A DNA stretch of 64,000 bases from Lachnospiraceae bacterium (GTDB lineage Bacteria > Bacillota > Clostridia > Lachnospirales > Lachnospiraceae): contig JAFXSQ010000070.1 of NCBI GenBank assembly GCA_017525525.1, positions 1-64,000 on the forward strand, given 5' to 3'. Below, piece by piece: positions 17,011 through 25,645 of the stretch. Position 1 is the stretch's first letter; each line of letters starts with the position of its first letter. The translations under genes were made by a program, and so were the position numbers. The notes below the pieces were generated by a model. The model ran no database searches. It was given only the letters and a program-made list of their open reading frames with translations, and was not told the origin of the DNA.

Positions 17011-18174
17011 ATGGGTTTTTTCAAGGATTTTAAGAGGGATTTCGCTCAGGCTGTGAATGAAATGATGCCGGAGGACGGAGAAATCTCAAGTGAATATGAT
17101 GACGAGGATATGGTTAACACCTTTGACGATGACCTTGATACAGACACGGAAATAGATCCGGATGACCTTCTCGACGAGGTGGAAGAGGATGCGGCTGACG
17201 GGGATGAAGCGGCAGAAGCTATGACGGGCAATATGGCGAAAGCATTTGACAGCGTTCCGGACGAAGCTTTGAATGATTCTATGATGGATACTATGATAGA
17301 AACTCTTGCGCCCGATGACGATTTGGAGGAGGATGAATTCATAGGACCGGCGCCTGAAACCGAAGAGGAGTCCGACGAAGAAGAGGAGCTCTACGAGGAA
17401 AACGAAGACGACGATTCTTATGAAGAGGAGCCGGATGAGGAGGATGACCGCTCCGAAGAGGAAGAAGAGGACGAAGAAATCGAGGATTCGGAATACGAGG
17501 ATACTGACGGGGAAGCTGAGATAGAGACTGATATAGAGGCTGCCGAAGACATGAGTATAGACGCAGCGGTGCGTGACACTCTGACCAAGGAAGCTGATGA
17601 TGAAGCGGCAGATGAGGTGGATGATATGGATGATATGGATGATATGGATGATATGGAAGCTACAGGCATCAGGACAAAGGATGTTATGACGGAAAAGAAG
17701 GAAAGCATCGACAGTGTTATGTCCGACGACACTACTTATATTACCAAGGGAACGAAGATAACCGGTGACATAGAAACTGACGGAGGAGTAGATGTCTTAG
17801 GCTCGGTAACGGGCAATATCAAGTGCATGGGCAAGCTCATCTTAGGAGGTCAGGTAAAGGGAAATGTAAATGCCGGCGAGATATATGCCAATGCCGCAAA
17901 GCTTGAGGGCGAGGTTACCACGGACGGCGGAGTGAAGATAGGCGTCGGTTCGGTGGTTATCGGAAATATAACCGCGACCTCGGCTGTTATCGCGGGCGCC
18001 GTAAACGGCGACATAGATATAAAGGGACCGGTAATAGTGGATTCCACAGCGGTTGTGATGGGCAATATCAAATCCCGTTCCGTACAGATAAACAACGGAG
18101 CCGTAATAGAGGGCTTCTGCTCACAGTGCTATTCCGAGATAGATGTGAAGAGCTTCTTCGGAAACGCTGATTAA
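17011..18174 (+). CDS. Bactofilin with a long acidic N-terminal arm
   Basis: Bactofilins are polymer-forming cytoskeletal proteins with a right-handed beta-helix. The last 145 residues show the family's short beta rungs with regular Gly and hydrophobic spacing (ITGDIETDGG, VLGSVTGNIK, KLILGGQVKGNV, GAVIEGFC). The first 240 residues are an Asp/Glu-rich arm beginning with a basic, possibly membrane-binding segment MGFFKDFKRDF. The arm includes a four-fold DDM repeat coded by a 9-base tandem repeat near 17620-17655. Most bactofilins are 100-200 residues, so this arm is unusual. It likely acts in cell shape or wall placement. AGGAGG precedes the ATG. Confidence 0.85.
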   Translation: MGFFKDFKRDFAQAVNEMMPEDGEISSEYDDEDMVNTFDDDLDTDTEIDPDDLLDEVEEDAADGDEAAEAMTGNMAKAFDSVPDEALNDSMMDTMIETLAPDDDLEEDEFIGPAPETEEESDEEEELYEENEDDDSYEEEPDEEDDRSEEEEEDEEIEDSEYEDTDGEAEIETDIEAAEDMSIDAAVRDTLTKEADDEAADEVDDMDDMDDMDDMEATGIRTKDVMTEKKESIDSVMSDDTTYITKGTKITGDIETDGGVDVLGSVTGNIKCMGKLILGGQVKGNVNAGEIYANAAKLEGEVTTDGGVKIGVGSVVIGNITATSAVIAGAVNGDIDIKGPVIVDSTAVVMGNIKSRSVQINNGAVIEGFCSQCYSEIDVKSFFGNAD

Positions 18175-18179
18175 ATAAA

Positions 18180-18240
18180 AGCTTCTTCGGGCTGCGCCCT
18201 CTTAAGTGACACAGTGTCATCCAAAGCGAAGCGATGAATC
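18180..18240. repeat. Dispersed GATTCTTCGG palindromic repeat, copy 4
   Basis: AGCTTCTTCGGGCTGCGCCC, then AAGTGACACAGTGTCATCC and AAGCGAAGCGATGAATC: a full two-half copy with the central GTGACAC/GTGTCAT junction intact. It ends a few bases before the GGAGG of pyrH. Confidence 0.75.
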
Positions 18241-18260
18241 ATAAAAGGAGGAAATAATTG

Positions 18261-18965
18261 ATGGAGATAAAGAGAATTCTTCTTAAGCTTTCAGGTGAGG
18301 CTCTTGCGGGAGAAAAGCATACGGGCTTTGACCAGACAACGGTTGACGATGTGGCTCGCCAGATAGCGGAGGTTGTAAAAAAAGGAATACAGGTAAGCGT
18401 GGTCATAGGAGGAGGAAACTTCTGGAGAGGCAGAACCTCCGAGGCTATGGACCGGGTAAAGGCGGATCAGATAGGGATGCTTGCCACGGTAATGAATGCA
18501 ATATTTACCTCGGATGCTGTAAGGCGCGCGGGGGTTAAGACTCATGTTATGACTCCCTTTGCGGTGGGCGCCATGACGGAACCCTTCAACAGGGACAAGG
18601 CCATAGAGTATCTCGAAGCCGGAGAGGTGTGCTTCTTTGCGGGAGGAACCGGACATCCGTATTTCTCCACGGATACCGCTACGGTGCTTCGCGCGGTTGA
18701 AACACAGTCGGACGCCATGCTTTTTGCAAAGGCGATAGACGGAGTGTACGACAGCGATCCGAATGTCAATCCGGATGCCAAGAAGTATGATAAGATATCC
18801 TACAAGCAGATAATCGAGAACAAGCTTGGGGTTATCGACCTTGCTTCGGCGGTTCTTGCCGAGGAAAATAAGATGCCGATGCTGCTCTTTGGCTTAAGCG
18901 GTGAGAATAGCATTGTGAATGCGCTGACCGGTACATTTACCGGCACAGAGGTAACGGTAGAGTAA
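18261..18965 (+). CDS. pyrH: Uridylate kinase (UMP kinase)
   Basis: It phosphorylates UMP to UDP and belongs to the amino-acid-kinase fold. Signatures are KLSGEAL at the N-terminus, GGGNFWRG, and GTGHPYFSTDTA in the nucleotide-binding region. I chose the ATG at 18261, nine bases after GGAGG; an in-frame TTG immediately before it (18258) is less favourable. The length is 234 residues, typical. It is followed by frr after a 74-base gap holding a half copy of the dispersed repeat, the usual pyrH-frr order. Confidence 0.97.
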   Translation: MEIKRILLKLSGEALAGEKHTGFDQTTVDDVARQIAEVVKKGIQVSVVIGGGNFWRGRTSEAMDRVKADQIGMLATVMNAIFTSDAVRRAGVKTHVMTPFAVGAMTEPFNRDKAIEYLEAGEVCFFAGGTGHPYFSTDTATVLRAVETQSDAMLFAKAIDGVYDSDPNVNPDAKKYDKISYKQIIENKLGVIDLASAVLAEENKMPMLLFGLSGENSIVNALTGTFTGTEVTVE

Positions 18966-18971
18966 GATACA

Positions 18972-19000
18972 TGTCATCCTGAGCGTTAGCGAAGGATCTT
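18972..19000. repeat. Dispersed repeat, half copy in the pyrH-frr gap
   Basis: TGTCATCCTGAGCGTTAGCGAAGGATCTT is a right-half copy, followed by the ACGGAGGAAG ribosome site region of frr. Confidence 0.7.
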
Positions 19001-19039
19001 ATAATAATAATCAAACAACGATTAACGGAGGAAGAAACT

Positions 19040-19585
19040 ATGTTACAGGAATATGAGAACAAGATGCAGAAGACGGTTGACGGCCTTAATGCCGAGTTTG
19101 CTTCAATAAGGGCGGGACGCGCAAATCCGCACATATTAGATAAGCTCAGAGTTGATTACTACGGAACTCCCACACCTATTCAGCAGGTTGCAAATGTAAG
19201 CGTTCCCGAAGCGAGAACCCTTATGATAGCGCCATGGGAGCCGAGTCTTATCAAGGAAATCCAGAAGGCAATCATGAATTCCGATCTCGGAATTAATCCC
19301 AACAATGACGGAAAGAGCGTTATCCTTAACTTCCCGGAGCTTACCGAGGACAGACGTAAGGAGATTGCCAAGGACATCAAGAAGAAGGGCGAGGAGGCAA
19401 AGGTTGCCATAAGAAATATTCGTCGTGACGCCAATGAGGCAGTGAAGAAGCAGAATAAGGCCGGCGAAATATCAGAGGATGAGATGAAGAACGCAGAAAC
19501 TGATATCCAGGAGCTTACAGATAAATTCGTAGGCGTAGTCGAGAAGGCTGTTGAGGCCAAGACAAAGGAAATCATGACGGTATAA
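19040..19585 (+). CDS. frr: Ribosome recycling factor
   Basis: With EF-G it splits post-termination ribosomes. The 181-residue protein carries family landmarks: SIRAGRANPHILDKLRVDYYG near the N-terminus, PIQQVANVSVPEARTL, and NNDGKSVILNFPELTEDRRKE. It forms the three-helix bundle plus beta domain. GGAGGAAG precedes the ATG by a good distance. The next gene, uppS, begins three bases after the stop. Confidence 0.98.
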   Translation: MLQEYENKMQKTVDGLNAEFASIRAGRANPHILDKLRVDYYGTPTPIQQVANVSVPEARTLMIAPWEPSLIKEIQKAIMNSDLGINPNNDGKSVILNFPELTEDRRKEIAKDIKKKGEEAKVAIRNIRRDANEAVKKQNKAGEISEDEMKNAETDIQELTDKFVGVVEKAVEAKTKEIMTV

Positions 19586-19588
19586 GAT

Positions 19589-20323
19589 ATGGCTAAGAAG
19601 AGTGAAGAAGTTGATTTGTCCGAATTGAAGATACCTCAGCATGTGGCGATAATCATGGACGGCAACGGACGCTGGGCGAAGAAGCGCATGCTGCCACGCA
19701 ATATGGGACACAGGGCCGGCGCTAAAACCATGGAGGATATATGCGAGGATGCCTGGGATCTCGGGATTAAGTACCTTACGTTATACGCTTTCTCAACCGA
19801 GAACTGGAAACGGTCGGAGGAAGAGGTTTCGGGAATTATGGATTTGCTGCGCAAGTACCTCGTCGACTGCATCGAGCGCTCGGCAAAGAACAATATGCGC
19901 GTGCGCATAATCGGAGACAGGACAGCCCTTGCCCCTGACATTCAGGAGAAGATTGTCAATCTCGAGGAGGCGTCGAAGGGGTACACGGGTCTTAATCTTA
20001 CGATTGCCATCAACTACGGCGGACGGGATGAATTAAGGCGCGCCGTCAGAGGAATGGTTGAGGAGGCATCAAGGGGAGAGTTGGATGCGGATAAGGTTAC
20101 GGAGGATTTTATCTCTTCGAGACTTGACACGAGAGAGCTTCCCGACCCCGATCTTTTGATAAGGACGAGCGGCGAGGAGAGATTGTCGAATTATCTCATC
20201 TGGCAGCTTGCCTATACCGAATTTTACTTTACGGATTGTCTGTGGCCCGACTTTGATAAGAAGGAGCTTATAAAAGCGGTCAGGTATTTTAACGGGCGTG
20301 ACAGACGGTTTGGCGGAGTCTGA
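19589..20323 (+). CDS. uppS: Undecaprenyl diphosphate synthase
   Basis: A cis-prenyltransferase that builds the C55 carrier for peptidoglycan and other glycans. It shows IIMDGNGRWAK (catalytic Asp24), GHRAGA, TLYAFSTENWKR, and the C-terminal RTSGEERLSNYLIWQ and TEFYFTDCLWPDF blocks. Length is 244 residues. It is coupled to frr upstream and to cdsA downstream with 3-base gaps, forming the conserved frr-uppS-cdsA-dxr-rseP order. Confidence 0.98.
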   Translation: MAKKSEEVDLSELKIPQHVAIIMDGNGRWAKKRMLPRNMGHRAGAKTMEDICEDAWDLGIKYLTLYAFSTENWKRSEEEVSGIMDLLRKYLVDCIERSAKNNMRVRIIGDRTALAPDIQEKIVNLEEASKGYTGLNLTIAINYGGRDELRRAVRGMVEEASRGELDADKVTEDFISSRLDTRELPDPDLLIRTSGEERLSNYLIWQLAYTEFYFTDCLWPDFDKKELIKAVRYFNGRDRRFGGV

Positions 20324-20326
20324 CTT

Positions 20327-21127
20327 ATGTTTAAAACAAGGTTACTTAGCGGAATAGTTTTGGTAATACTTATAGCTGCGGCGCTTATACCCGGCGGATA
20401 TGTTACGCTTGCTGCCATGCTTATCATCTCCTATATAGGGGTGTTCGAGCTGCTCAGAGTGTATGGTTTGGAGACAAGGCCCATAGGCTGGGTTTCTTAT
20501 GTGGCAACGGGTGTGTTATATGTGCTGCTTGCCTGTGACTGGGGCGCTTATGTATTACCGCTTATAATTGCATTTATCATAGTTTTATTGGGTGTGTATG
20601 TTTTCGCTTACCCGAGCTATACGGACAAGGAGGTCATGGTAGCGCTCTTTTCGTTCATGTACGTGGCGCTCATGCTTTCTTACGTCTACCGTATCAGGCA
20701 GCTTGCCAACGGCGGAGCACTGGTGGTAATGGTCTTCATATGTTCGTGGGTAAATGACACGCTTGCGTACTGTGCCGGCGTTACCATGGGCAAGCATAAA
20801 ATGTCACCGAAGCTTTCTCCGAAGAAGAGCATCGAGGGGCTTATCGGAGGGCTGCTTGGCTCGTTTCTTGTGGGCCTCGGCTACGGCTTTTTCTTCGCAA
20901 AGCAGGTTGAAGCCATAGACCATGCGCCGATAATCTTCGCTGTTGCGGGACTTCTTGGGGCGGCCGTATCAGTTATAGGCGATCTGGCAGCATCGGCCAT
21001 AAAGAGAAATAATGATATAAAGGACTACGGTACATTGATACCGGGGCACGGCGGGATACTCGACAGGTTTGACAGTATCATAATCACAGCGCCGATTGTT
21101 TATTACTGTTTTGCGTATATGCTGTAA
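20327..21127 (+). CDS. cdsA: Phosphatidate cytidylyltransferase
   Basis: A membrane enzyme making CDP-diacylglycerol from phosphatidic acid and CTP. The product has 266 residues with about seven hydrophobic segments. The family signature near the C-terminus is SVIGDLAASAIKR followed by DYGTLIPGHGGILDRFDS. A MGKHKMSPKLSPKKSIEG stretch is also characteristic. It starts three bases after uppS. The ribosome site is weak, suggesting translational coupling. Confidence 0.95.
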   Translation: MFKTRLLSGIVLVILIAAALIPGGYVTLAAMLIISYIGVFELLRVYGLETRPIGWVSYVATGVLYVLLACDWGAYVLPLIIAFIIVLLGVYVFAYPSYTDKEVMVALFSFMYVALMLSYVYRIRQLANGGALVVMVFICSWVNDTLAYCAGVTMGKHKMSPKLSPKKSIEGLIGGLLGSFLVGLGYGFFFAKQVEAIDHAPIIFAVAGLLGAAVSVIGDLAASAIKRNNDIKDYGTLIPGHGGILDRFDSIIITAPIVYYCFAYML

Positions 21128-21196
21128 ATAAGAGTGGTAATTAAGGGGATGGTTACATATTGCGGCTGTCCTCTTTTTGACTATAGAAATAAATCA

Positions 21197-21225
21197 TTGA
21201 AATAAAATCCGGTAAAGGATATAAT
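21197..21225 (+). promoter_or_regulatory. Promoter for dxr-rseP
   Basis: TTGAAA (21197-21202) and TATAAT (21220-21225) are separated by 17 bases, about 30 bases before the dxr ATG. It allows dxr-rseP expression apart from the upstream pyrH-cdsA genes. Confidence 0.7.
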
Positions 21226-21254
21226 GGCTTGCATATTAATTCGGAGGTGCCGTC

Positions 21255-22397
21255 GTGAAAAGAATAGCTATTTTGGGTTCTACAGGTTCGATAGGGACGC
21301 AGACGCTCGATGTGGTAAGGGAGCAAGGCGACCTTGAGGTTGTTGCCCTTGCAGCAGGACATAACATAAGGCTGTTGGAAAAGCAGGCGAGGGAATTCAA
21401 GCCTGCCATAGTTGCCGTGTGGGATAAGAAGGCTGCGGAGGACTTAAAGGCGAATCTTGCAGATACCGATATAAAGGTGGCAGCAGGGCTTTCGGGGCTC
21501 GTTGAGGCGGCAACCTATATAAGGAGCGATATAGTCGTCACAGCCGTGGTAGGAATGATAGGCATTAGACCTACAATAGAGGCCATAAAGGCGGGCAAGG
21601 ATATCGCGCTTGCCAACAAGGAAACGCTTGTTACGGCCGGGCATATAATCATGCCTCTTGCCAAAAAATGCGGAGTAAGGATACTTCCGGTGGACAGCGA
21701 GCATTCGGCTATATTTCAGTGCCTGCACGGAGAGAGAGCCAATAAGATTTCGAGACTTCTGATTACGGCTTCGGGCGGCCCTTTCTTCGGAAAGGACAGG
21801 GAATACTTAAAAAGCGTTACGGTAAGCGATGCCTTAAAGCACCCGAACTGGAGCATGGGCAGAAAGATAACCATAGATTCAGCGACACTTGTCAACAAGG
21901 GTCTTGAGGTAATCGAGGCAAGGTGGCTCTTTGATGTTCTTCCCGAGAAGATAGATGTGGTGGTTCAGAGAGAGAGCATAATTCATTCCATGATAGAGTT
22001 TGAGGACGGTTCGATAAAGGCGCAGCTCGGAACTCCGGATATGAGGCTTCCGATACAGTATGCGCTCTATTATCCGAGGAGGCTTCCGCTTTCGGGTGAC
22101 AGGCTTGATTTCAAGGAGATAAAAAAGATTAGCATAGACGAGCCGGACCGCGAGACATTTAAGGGTCTTGACCTTGCGTATCTTGCCCTGCATATAGGCG
22201 GTTCGATGCCGACGGTATTAAATGCGGCCAATGAAAAAGCAGTTTCACTTTTTCTCGACGAGAACATACAATTTTTACAAATATATGATATCATAGAGGA
22301 GTGCATGAAAGCGCACAAGACCATCAGCGACCCGAGTTTAAGGGATATCTTAAACACGGAGGAGTGGGTATATAATAAGATAGAGGAGATGCTTTAA
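21255..22397 (+). CDS. dxr: 1-deoxy-D-xylulose 5-phosphate reductoisomerase
   Basis: The second step of the MEP isoprenoid pathway, NADPH-dependent. The N-terminal Rossmann motif is ILGSTGSIGTQTL. ANKETLV, LPVDSEHSAIFQCL, ASGGPFF and HPNWSMGRKITIDSATLVNKGLE are conserved substrate and metal blocks. Length is 380 residues. TCGGAGGTG precedes the ATG. It supplies precursors for UppS upstream and shares the pathway with ispG at 29.5 kb. Confidence 0.98.
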   Translation: MKRIAILGSTGSIGTQTLDVVREQGDLEVVALAAGHNIRLLEKQAREFKPAIVAVWDKKAAEDLKANLADTDIKVAAGLSGLVEAATYIRSDIVVTAVVGMIGIRPTIEAIKAGKDIALANKETLVTAGHIIMPLAKKCGVRILPVDSEHSAIFQCLHGERANKISRLLITASGGPFFGKDREYLKSVTVSDALKHPNWSMGRKITIDSATLVNKGLEVIEARWLFDVLPEKIDVVVQRESIIHSMIEFEDGSIKAQLGTPDMRLPIQYALYYPRRLPLSGDRLDFKEIKKISIDEPDRETFKGLDLAYLALHIGGSMPTVLNAANEKAVSLFLDENIQFLQIYDIIEECMKAHKTISDPSLRDILNTEEWVYNKIEEML

Positions 22398-22400
22398 AGG

Positions 22401-23450
22401 ATGAATATTATATTTATCATACTTATTTTCGGAGTGATTGTATCATTCCACGAGTTCGGACACTTTATAGTTGCCAAGGCCTGCGGTGTGGGCGTAATTG
22501 AGTTTGCGATAGGAATGGGACCGAAGATAGTTTCCTTCACAAAAAAGGAAACCAGGTATTCGCTAAGACTACTTCCCATAGGAGGCTTCTGTATGATGGT
22601 CGGCGAGGATGAGGATGTCGATGCTCCGAACTCATTTTCAAGGAAGCCGGTGTGGAAGAGATTCCTTATTGTGGCTGCGGGTCCGGTGTTCAACTTTATA
22701 CTTGCCTTTATCTTCGGCGTGATACTGATTCACTTTTCGGGCTGTGATCCGGCTTATGTAGATGGTCTGACAGAGGGCGGCGCCGCGCAGGAGGCCGGAA
22801 TCGAAGCGGGCGACAGGATCACATCCATAAACGGAAGTCATATATACAACTACCGCGAGGTTCTGCTTCATATGCAGATCTCAAAGGGACTTGAGCCCGT
22901 GGAGCTCGGTGTTGAGAAGCCGGACGGCTCTACATATACAGTGACAATTACACCGAAGCTCAACGAGAAGGGAGAGTACAAGCTCGGAGTAATGGGAGGC
23001 TATCGGAAGTCGGAAGGCATCCTTAATGATATTAAGTACGGCGCCCTGGAGCTGAGGTACTGGATGAAGGCGACAGTGGTGTCGCTTAAGATGATATTTA
23101 CCGGCAAGGTCAGCGGAAATGATATTATGGGGCCTGTCGGAGTGGGCGGTGCCATCAATGACGTGATCGAAGAGGTTAAGGAGGAGAGCCCCAAGGGGCA
23201 GGTTGCGATAAATGTGCTCCTCAACCTTATGAACTGGTGCGTGCTGCTCTCGGTTAACTTAGGAATAATGAATCTGCTTCCGATACCGGCACTTGACGGC
23301 GGACGTATATTTTTCCTGCTTATCGAGGCTATAAGCAGGAAGAGGATACCGCAGGACAAAGAGGCGCTTGTGAACGCCATCGGATTCGCGCTTCTTATGT
23401 GTCTTATGGTTGTGGTATTCTTCAATGATATCAAGAATGTATTTTTCTGA
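22401..23450 (+). CDS. rseP: RIP metalloprotease RseP (site-2 protease)
   Basis: An intramembrane zinc protease. The HEFGH motif (His17-His21) lies in the first transmembrane helix. A PDZ domain with GGAAQEAGIEAGDRI follows at about residues 115-200. The C-terminal NLLPIPALDGGRI (LDG motif) supplies the third zinc ligand. Length is 349 residues. It starts three bases after dxr. In most Clostridia ispG follows directly; here a 6-kb interval with minus-strand genes intervenes. Confidence 0.96.
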   Translation: MNIIFIILIFGVIVSFHEFGHFIVAKACGVGVIEFAIGMGPKIVSFTKKETRYSLRLLPIGGFCMMVGEDEDVDAPNSFSRKPVWKRFLIVAAGPVFNFILAFIFGVILIHFSGCDPAYVDGLTEGGAAQEAGIEAGDRITSINGSHIYNYREVLLHMQISKGLEPVELGVEKPDGSTYTVTITPKLNEKGEYKLGVMGGYRKSEGILNDIKYGALELRYWMKATVVSLKMIFTGKVSGNDIMGPVGVGGAINDVIEEVKEESPKGQVAINVLLNLMNWCVLLSVNLGIMNLLPIPALDGGRIFFLLIEAISRKRIPQDKEALVNAIGFALLMCLMVVVFFNDIKNVFF

Positions 23451-23461
23451 TGATGAATGAT

Positions 23462-23582
23462 GCGGTCAGCCGCAATGGAAAAATTGACCCGGCTCCCGGA
23501 CATGTATTATAAGATGCTTTGAAATGCATCTTATAATACATGATCCTCGCGCCGGGTTTTTAATATGTAGGCGGCTGACCGC
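23462..23582. terminator. Nested inverted repeat / probable terminator after rseP
   Basis: The outer arms GCGGTCAGCCGC (23462-23473) and GCGGCTGACCGC are perfect reverse complements. Inside them, ACCCGGC pairs with GCCGGGT, and the core ATGTATTATAAGATGC pairs with GCATCTTATAATACAT. A T-run (GGGTTTTTAAT) follows the GCCGGGT arm, so the inner hairpin can act as the terminator of the pyrH-rseP unit. Confidence 0.65.
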
Positions 23583-23629
23583 TGATATTGGGTTAAACAG
23601 GGTAGTAAAGTGCCATCATGAGCAAAGCA

Positions 23630-23790
23630 TGTCATGACTTACGCGAAGCGACGCTGACCGCAATACGAAGTGTTGCGGTGCCGGCCTTCGATGTCATAAG
23701 GAATCCACCGCAAGCGGTACCCCTTATGATGAAATGCGAGGGCTTGCGAAGCAAACAGTATGAAAACAGATTTCGCTTTTCATATTTATG
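23630..23790. repeat. Palindrome-rich non-coding stretch with a truncated dispersed repeat
   Basis: TGTCATGACTTACGCGAAGCGACG (from 23630) resembles the right half of the dispersed GATTCTTCGG repeat. It is followed by CCGCAATACGAAGTGTTGCGG, a CATAAGG...CCTTATG palindrome (about 23695-23731) and a TGAAAA/TTTTCA hairpin near 23759-23782. An open frame of 94 codons crosses the region but has no ribosome site and runs into the opposite gene. I see no gene here. Confidence 0.5.
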
Positions 23791-23816
23791 TGATGAGGTT
23801 AAAAAGGGGATTGACA

Positions 23817-24557
23817 TTAAGCCTGAGGAACAACCTCGCTGTCGTCTACATACACATAGACAACTGTGTCATCCGAGCCGTCCGCTTTCTTTAATCCGAT
23901 AAGCCACTTCTCCGCATTTCTTAAGTAAGCCTTCTCGGTGGAGACGACCATATAATCAGAGCCCATGTATTCTATGGCATTGTTCATGGCTGACTGTTCC
24001 CACAGACCGGCATATATCTTGTCTTCGGAGATATCAGCACCTTCACCCGAGGGAAGCTCTGACTGAGGCACAACCTCTTTGTCGTCCACATACAGATAGT
24101 AGACTGTGTCGTCCGAACCGTCAATCTTCTGGACTCCGACAAGCCACTTCTCCACATTTCTCAAGTAAGCCTTCTCAGTGGAAACGACCATATAACTCGA
24201 ACCTGCGTATTCCAAAGCGCTGTTCATGGCTGACTGTTCCCAGATGCCGGCGTAAATCTTATCGTCTGAAACAAGAGGCTCCTCGGTCTCGGTCTGCTGA
24301 GCCTCAGTGTCCTGGCTTTCCGTATCAGCAGCGGTCGTATCCGCAGCCTCTGTCGCAGCATTCTCTTGCGTGTCTTTTTTTCCGGTCTCCTCGGTAGTAT
24401 CCTTTTTGCTTTCTTTGTTGCTTTCCTTTGTGTCTTTTGACGCTGCCTCAGTTGTTTCCTTGGAAGCAGTGGTATCCTTGCCGCTGCCACCGCAGCCGCA
24501 AAGCAGGCACGCTCCTAATGCAACAGTGACCAGTGCAGCAGATCCCTTGAATTTCAT
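23817..24557 (-). CDS. Lipoprotein with two tandem copies of a 68-residue domain
   Basis: A 246-residue product with a lipoprotein signal peptide: hydrophobic ALVTVALGACLL then the lipobox LLCGC, so it is likely anchored outside the membrane. A Ser/Thr/Lys/Glu-rich linker of about 80 residues follows. Two repeats then begin DDKIYAGIWEQSAMN and EDKIYAGLWEQSAMN and each ends YVDD-EVVPQ; they are about 75% identical. I do not recognise the domain. The ribosome site AAGGAGG is 8 bases before the ATG. It is the last gene of a minus-strand island. Confidence 0.8.
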   Translation of the reverse strand: MKFKGSAALVTVALGACLLCGCGGSGKDTTASKETTEAASKDTKESNKESKKDTTEETGKKDTQENAATEAADTTAADTESQDTEAQQTETEEPLVSDDKIYAGIWEQSAMNSALEYAGSSYMVVSTEKAYLRNVEKWLVGVQKIDGSDDTVYYLYVDDKEVVPQSELPSGEGADISEDKIYAGLWEQSAMNNAIEYMGSDYMVVSTEKAYLRNAEKWLIGLKKADGSDDTVVYVYVDDSEVVPQA

Positions 24558-24627
24558 GTTGATTTCCTCCTTAATTAAAGCATTGTGATGCTTCTTTTGA
24601 TAATATCGGGTATACCGACCTCAATCA

Positions 24628-24656
24628 TTTTTACCACTTTTGTACACAAAAAGCAA
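24628..24656 (-). promoter_or_regulatory. Candidate promoter for the duplicated-domain lipoprotein
   Basis: Read on the minus strand: TTGCTT (24656-24651), a 17-base spacer, then TAAAAA (24633-24628), about 70 bases before the ATG. The -10 box is a weak match. Confidence 0.35.
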
Positions 24657-24744
24657 CATATAAATGCGCCGGGCTGATGACAGGATGCCGGCAAGTTCTG
24701 TTCCATGTCTTACCCTCCGGTTTAGGTATGAGGAGTAAGTTCCT

Positions 24745-25584
24745 CTATCTTTTTCTGCGGGTCCAGACCGTGAGGTTACCCTTATCGGTCATCTCCCCGT
24801 CGGTGAGCTTATCTAAAAGCTCGGTTATCACGTTGCTTAAGGAAACGGTCTGTATCTTTGTATTCGGCGGCAGATCAAGCTCGCCGGTCTGCTGCTGTAC
24901 GGTACTGATAAGCCCGAGGAGAGACTTTATGTCGTTGTTGCTGTCGTAGATATAATCGACGTTGACCAATTCATATCGGCTTGAGTCGGCAAGTCTGACA
25001 AGAATGAAGGAACATACCTTGTTGTCCCTGACACGTACAAAGCTTAAACCTGAGGATTTCCAGGAACTGAATTCTTCATCAGTTACGGTTACGCCGAAGG
25101 TCTGGTTCAGGATATCCCGTATCATGTGTTCCTCTCTTGAGAGGATGGAGGAAAGCGGCCTTATATCGGTCTTATCTGCCCCTTTTAAGATGTTTGTATC
25201 CACGCTGCTCAGCCTGAAGCTTAAAAGTCTGCCCACGTCGTCGAACTCTCTTACGAAGCCGGTCTTTGCCTCAAGAAAGCTTACAAAGGTTGATGTACTC
25301 TCGGCTTCATTCAGTGTGAAGAAGCCAAGAGGGATAGAGAGTTCATCGGTCATGGAAGTAAATGCAGACATTAAAAGCTCTCCACAGCCCATGTTTCTGT
25401 GCTTTTCATCCACGAAGAACCACAGAAGCTCAGCGTCTTTTTCGCCTACATCCGCGAGCAGCACACCGCACGCTGTTCCGTTATGAACGGCGCCCAGGCA
25501 AAGTGTGGAACGCATCAGCAGAGAATCCGGGATTACAGGCTTAAAGAATGCTATATTATCATCGGTTATCTTTGTTATCTCCAT
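24745..25584 (-). CDS. GNAT-family N-acetyltransferase
   Basis: A 279-residue protein. The N-terminal half has the GNAT core: a central strand LLWFFVDEKHRN followed by the acetyl-CoA loop RNMGCGELL (R-x-x-G-x-G type) and helix. The C-terminal half (from about residue 140) has a similar outline (YELVNVDYIYDS, then KSLLGLIS) but no clear acetyl-CoA loop, suggesting a degenerate second GNAT domain. The substrate is unknown. CGGAGGATATAAT precedes the ATG. It lies 61 bases downstream of the calpain-like gene on the same strand, so the two may be co-transcribed. Confidence 0.75.
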   Translation of the reverse strand: MEITKITDDNIAFFKPVIPDSLLMRSTLCLGAVHNGTACGVLLADVGEKDAELLWFFVDEKHRNMGCGELLMSAFTSMTDELSIPLGFFTLNEAESTSTFVSFLEAKTGFVREFDDVGRLLSFRLSSVDTNILKGADKTDIRPLSSILSREEHMIRDILNQTFGVTVTDEEFSSWKSSGLSFVRVRDNKVCSFILVRLADSSRYELVNVDYIYDSNNDIKSLLGLISTVQQQTGELDLPPNTKIQTVSLSNVITELLDKLTDGEMTDKGNLTVWTRRKR

Positions 25585-25645
25585 ATATTATATCCTCCGG
25601 TTTAGTTATCGTGGCGTATTTATTACAAATCCTTCGGTTTGATTA

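Noticed and set aside
17046-17732. Serine-rich minus-strand frames opposite the bactofilin
   Set aside because: They are the complement of GAT/GAG-rich acidic codons; no ribosome site or domain.
23618-23902. 94-codon + strand frame after rseP
   Set aside because: It crosses palindromic repeats, has no ribosome site and runs into the opposite-strand lipoprotein gene.
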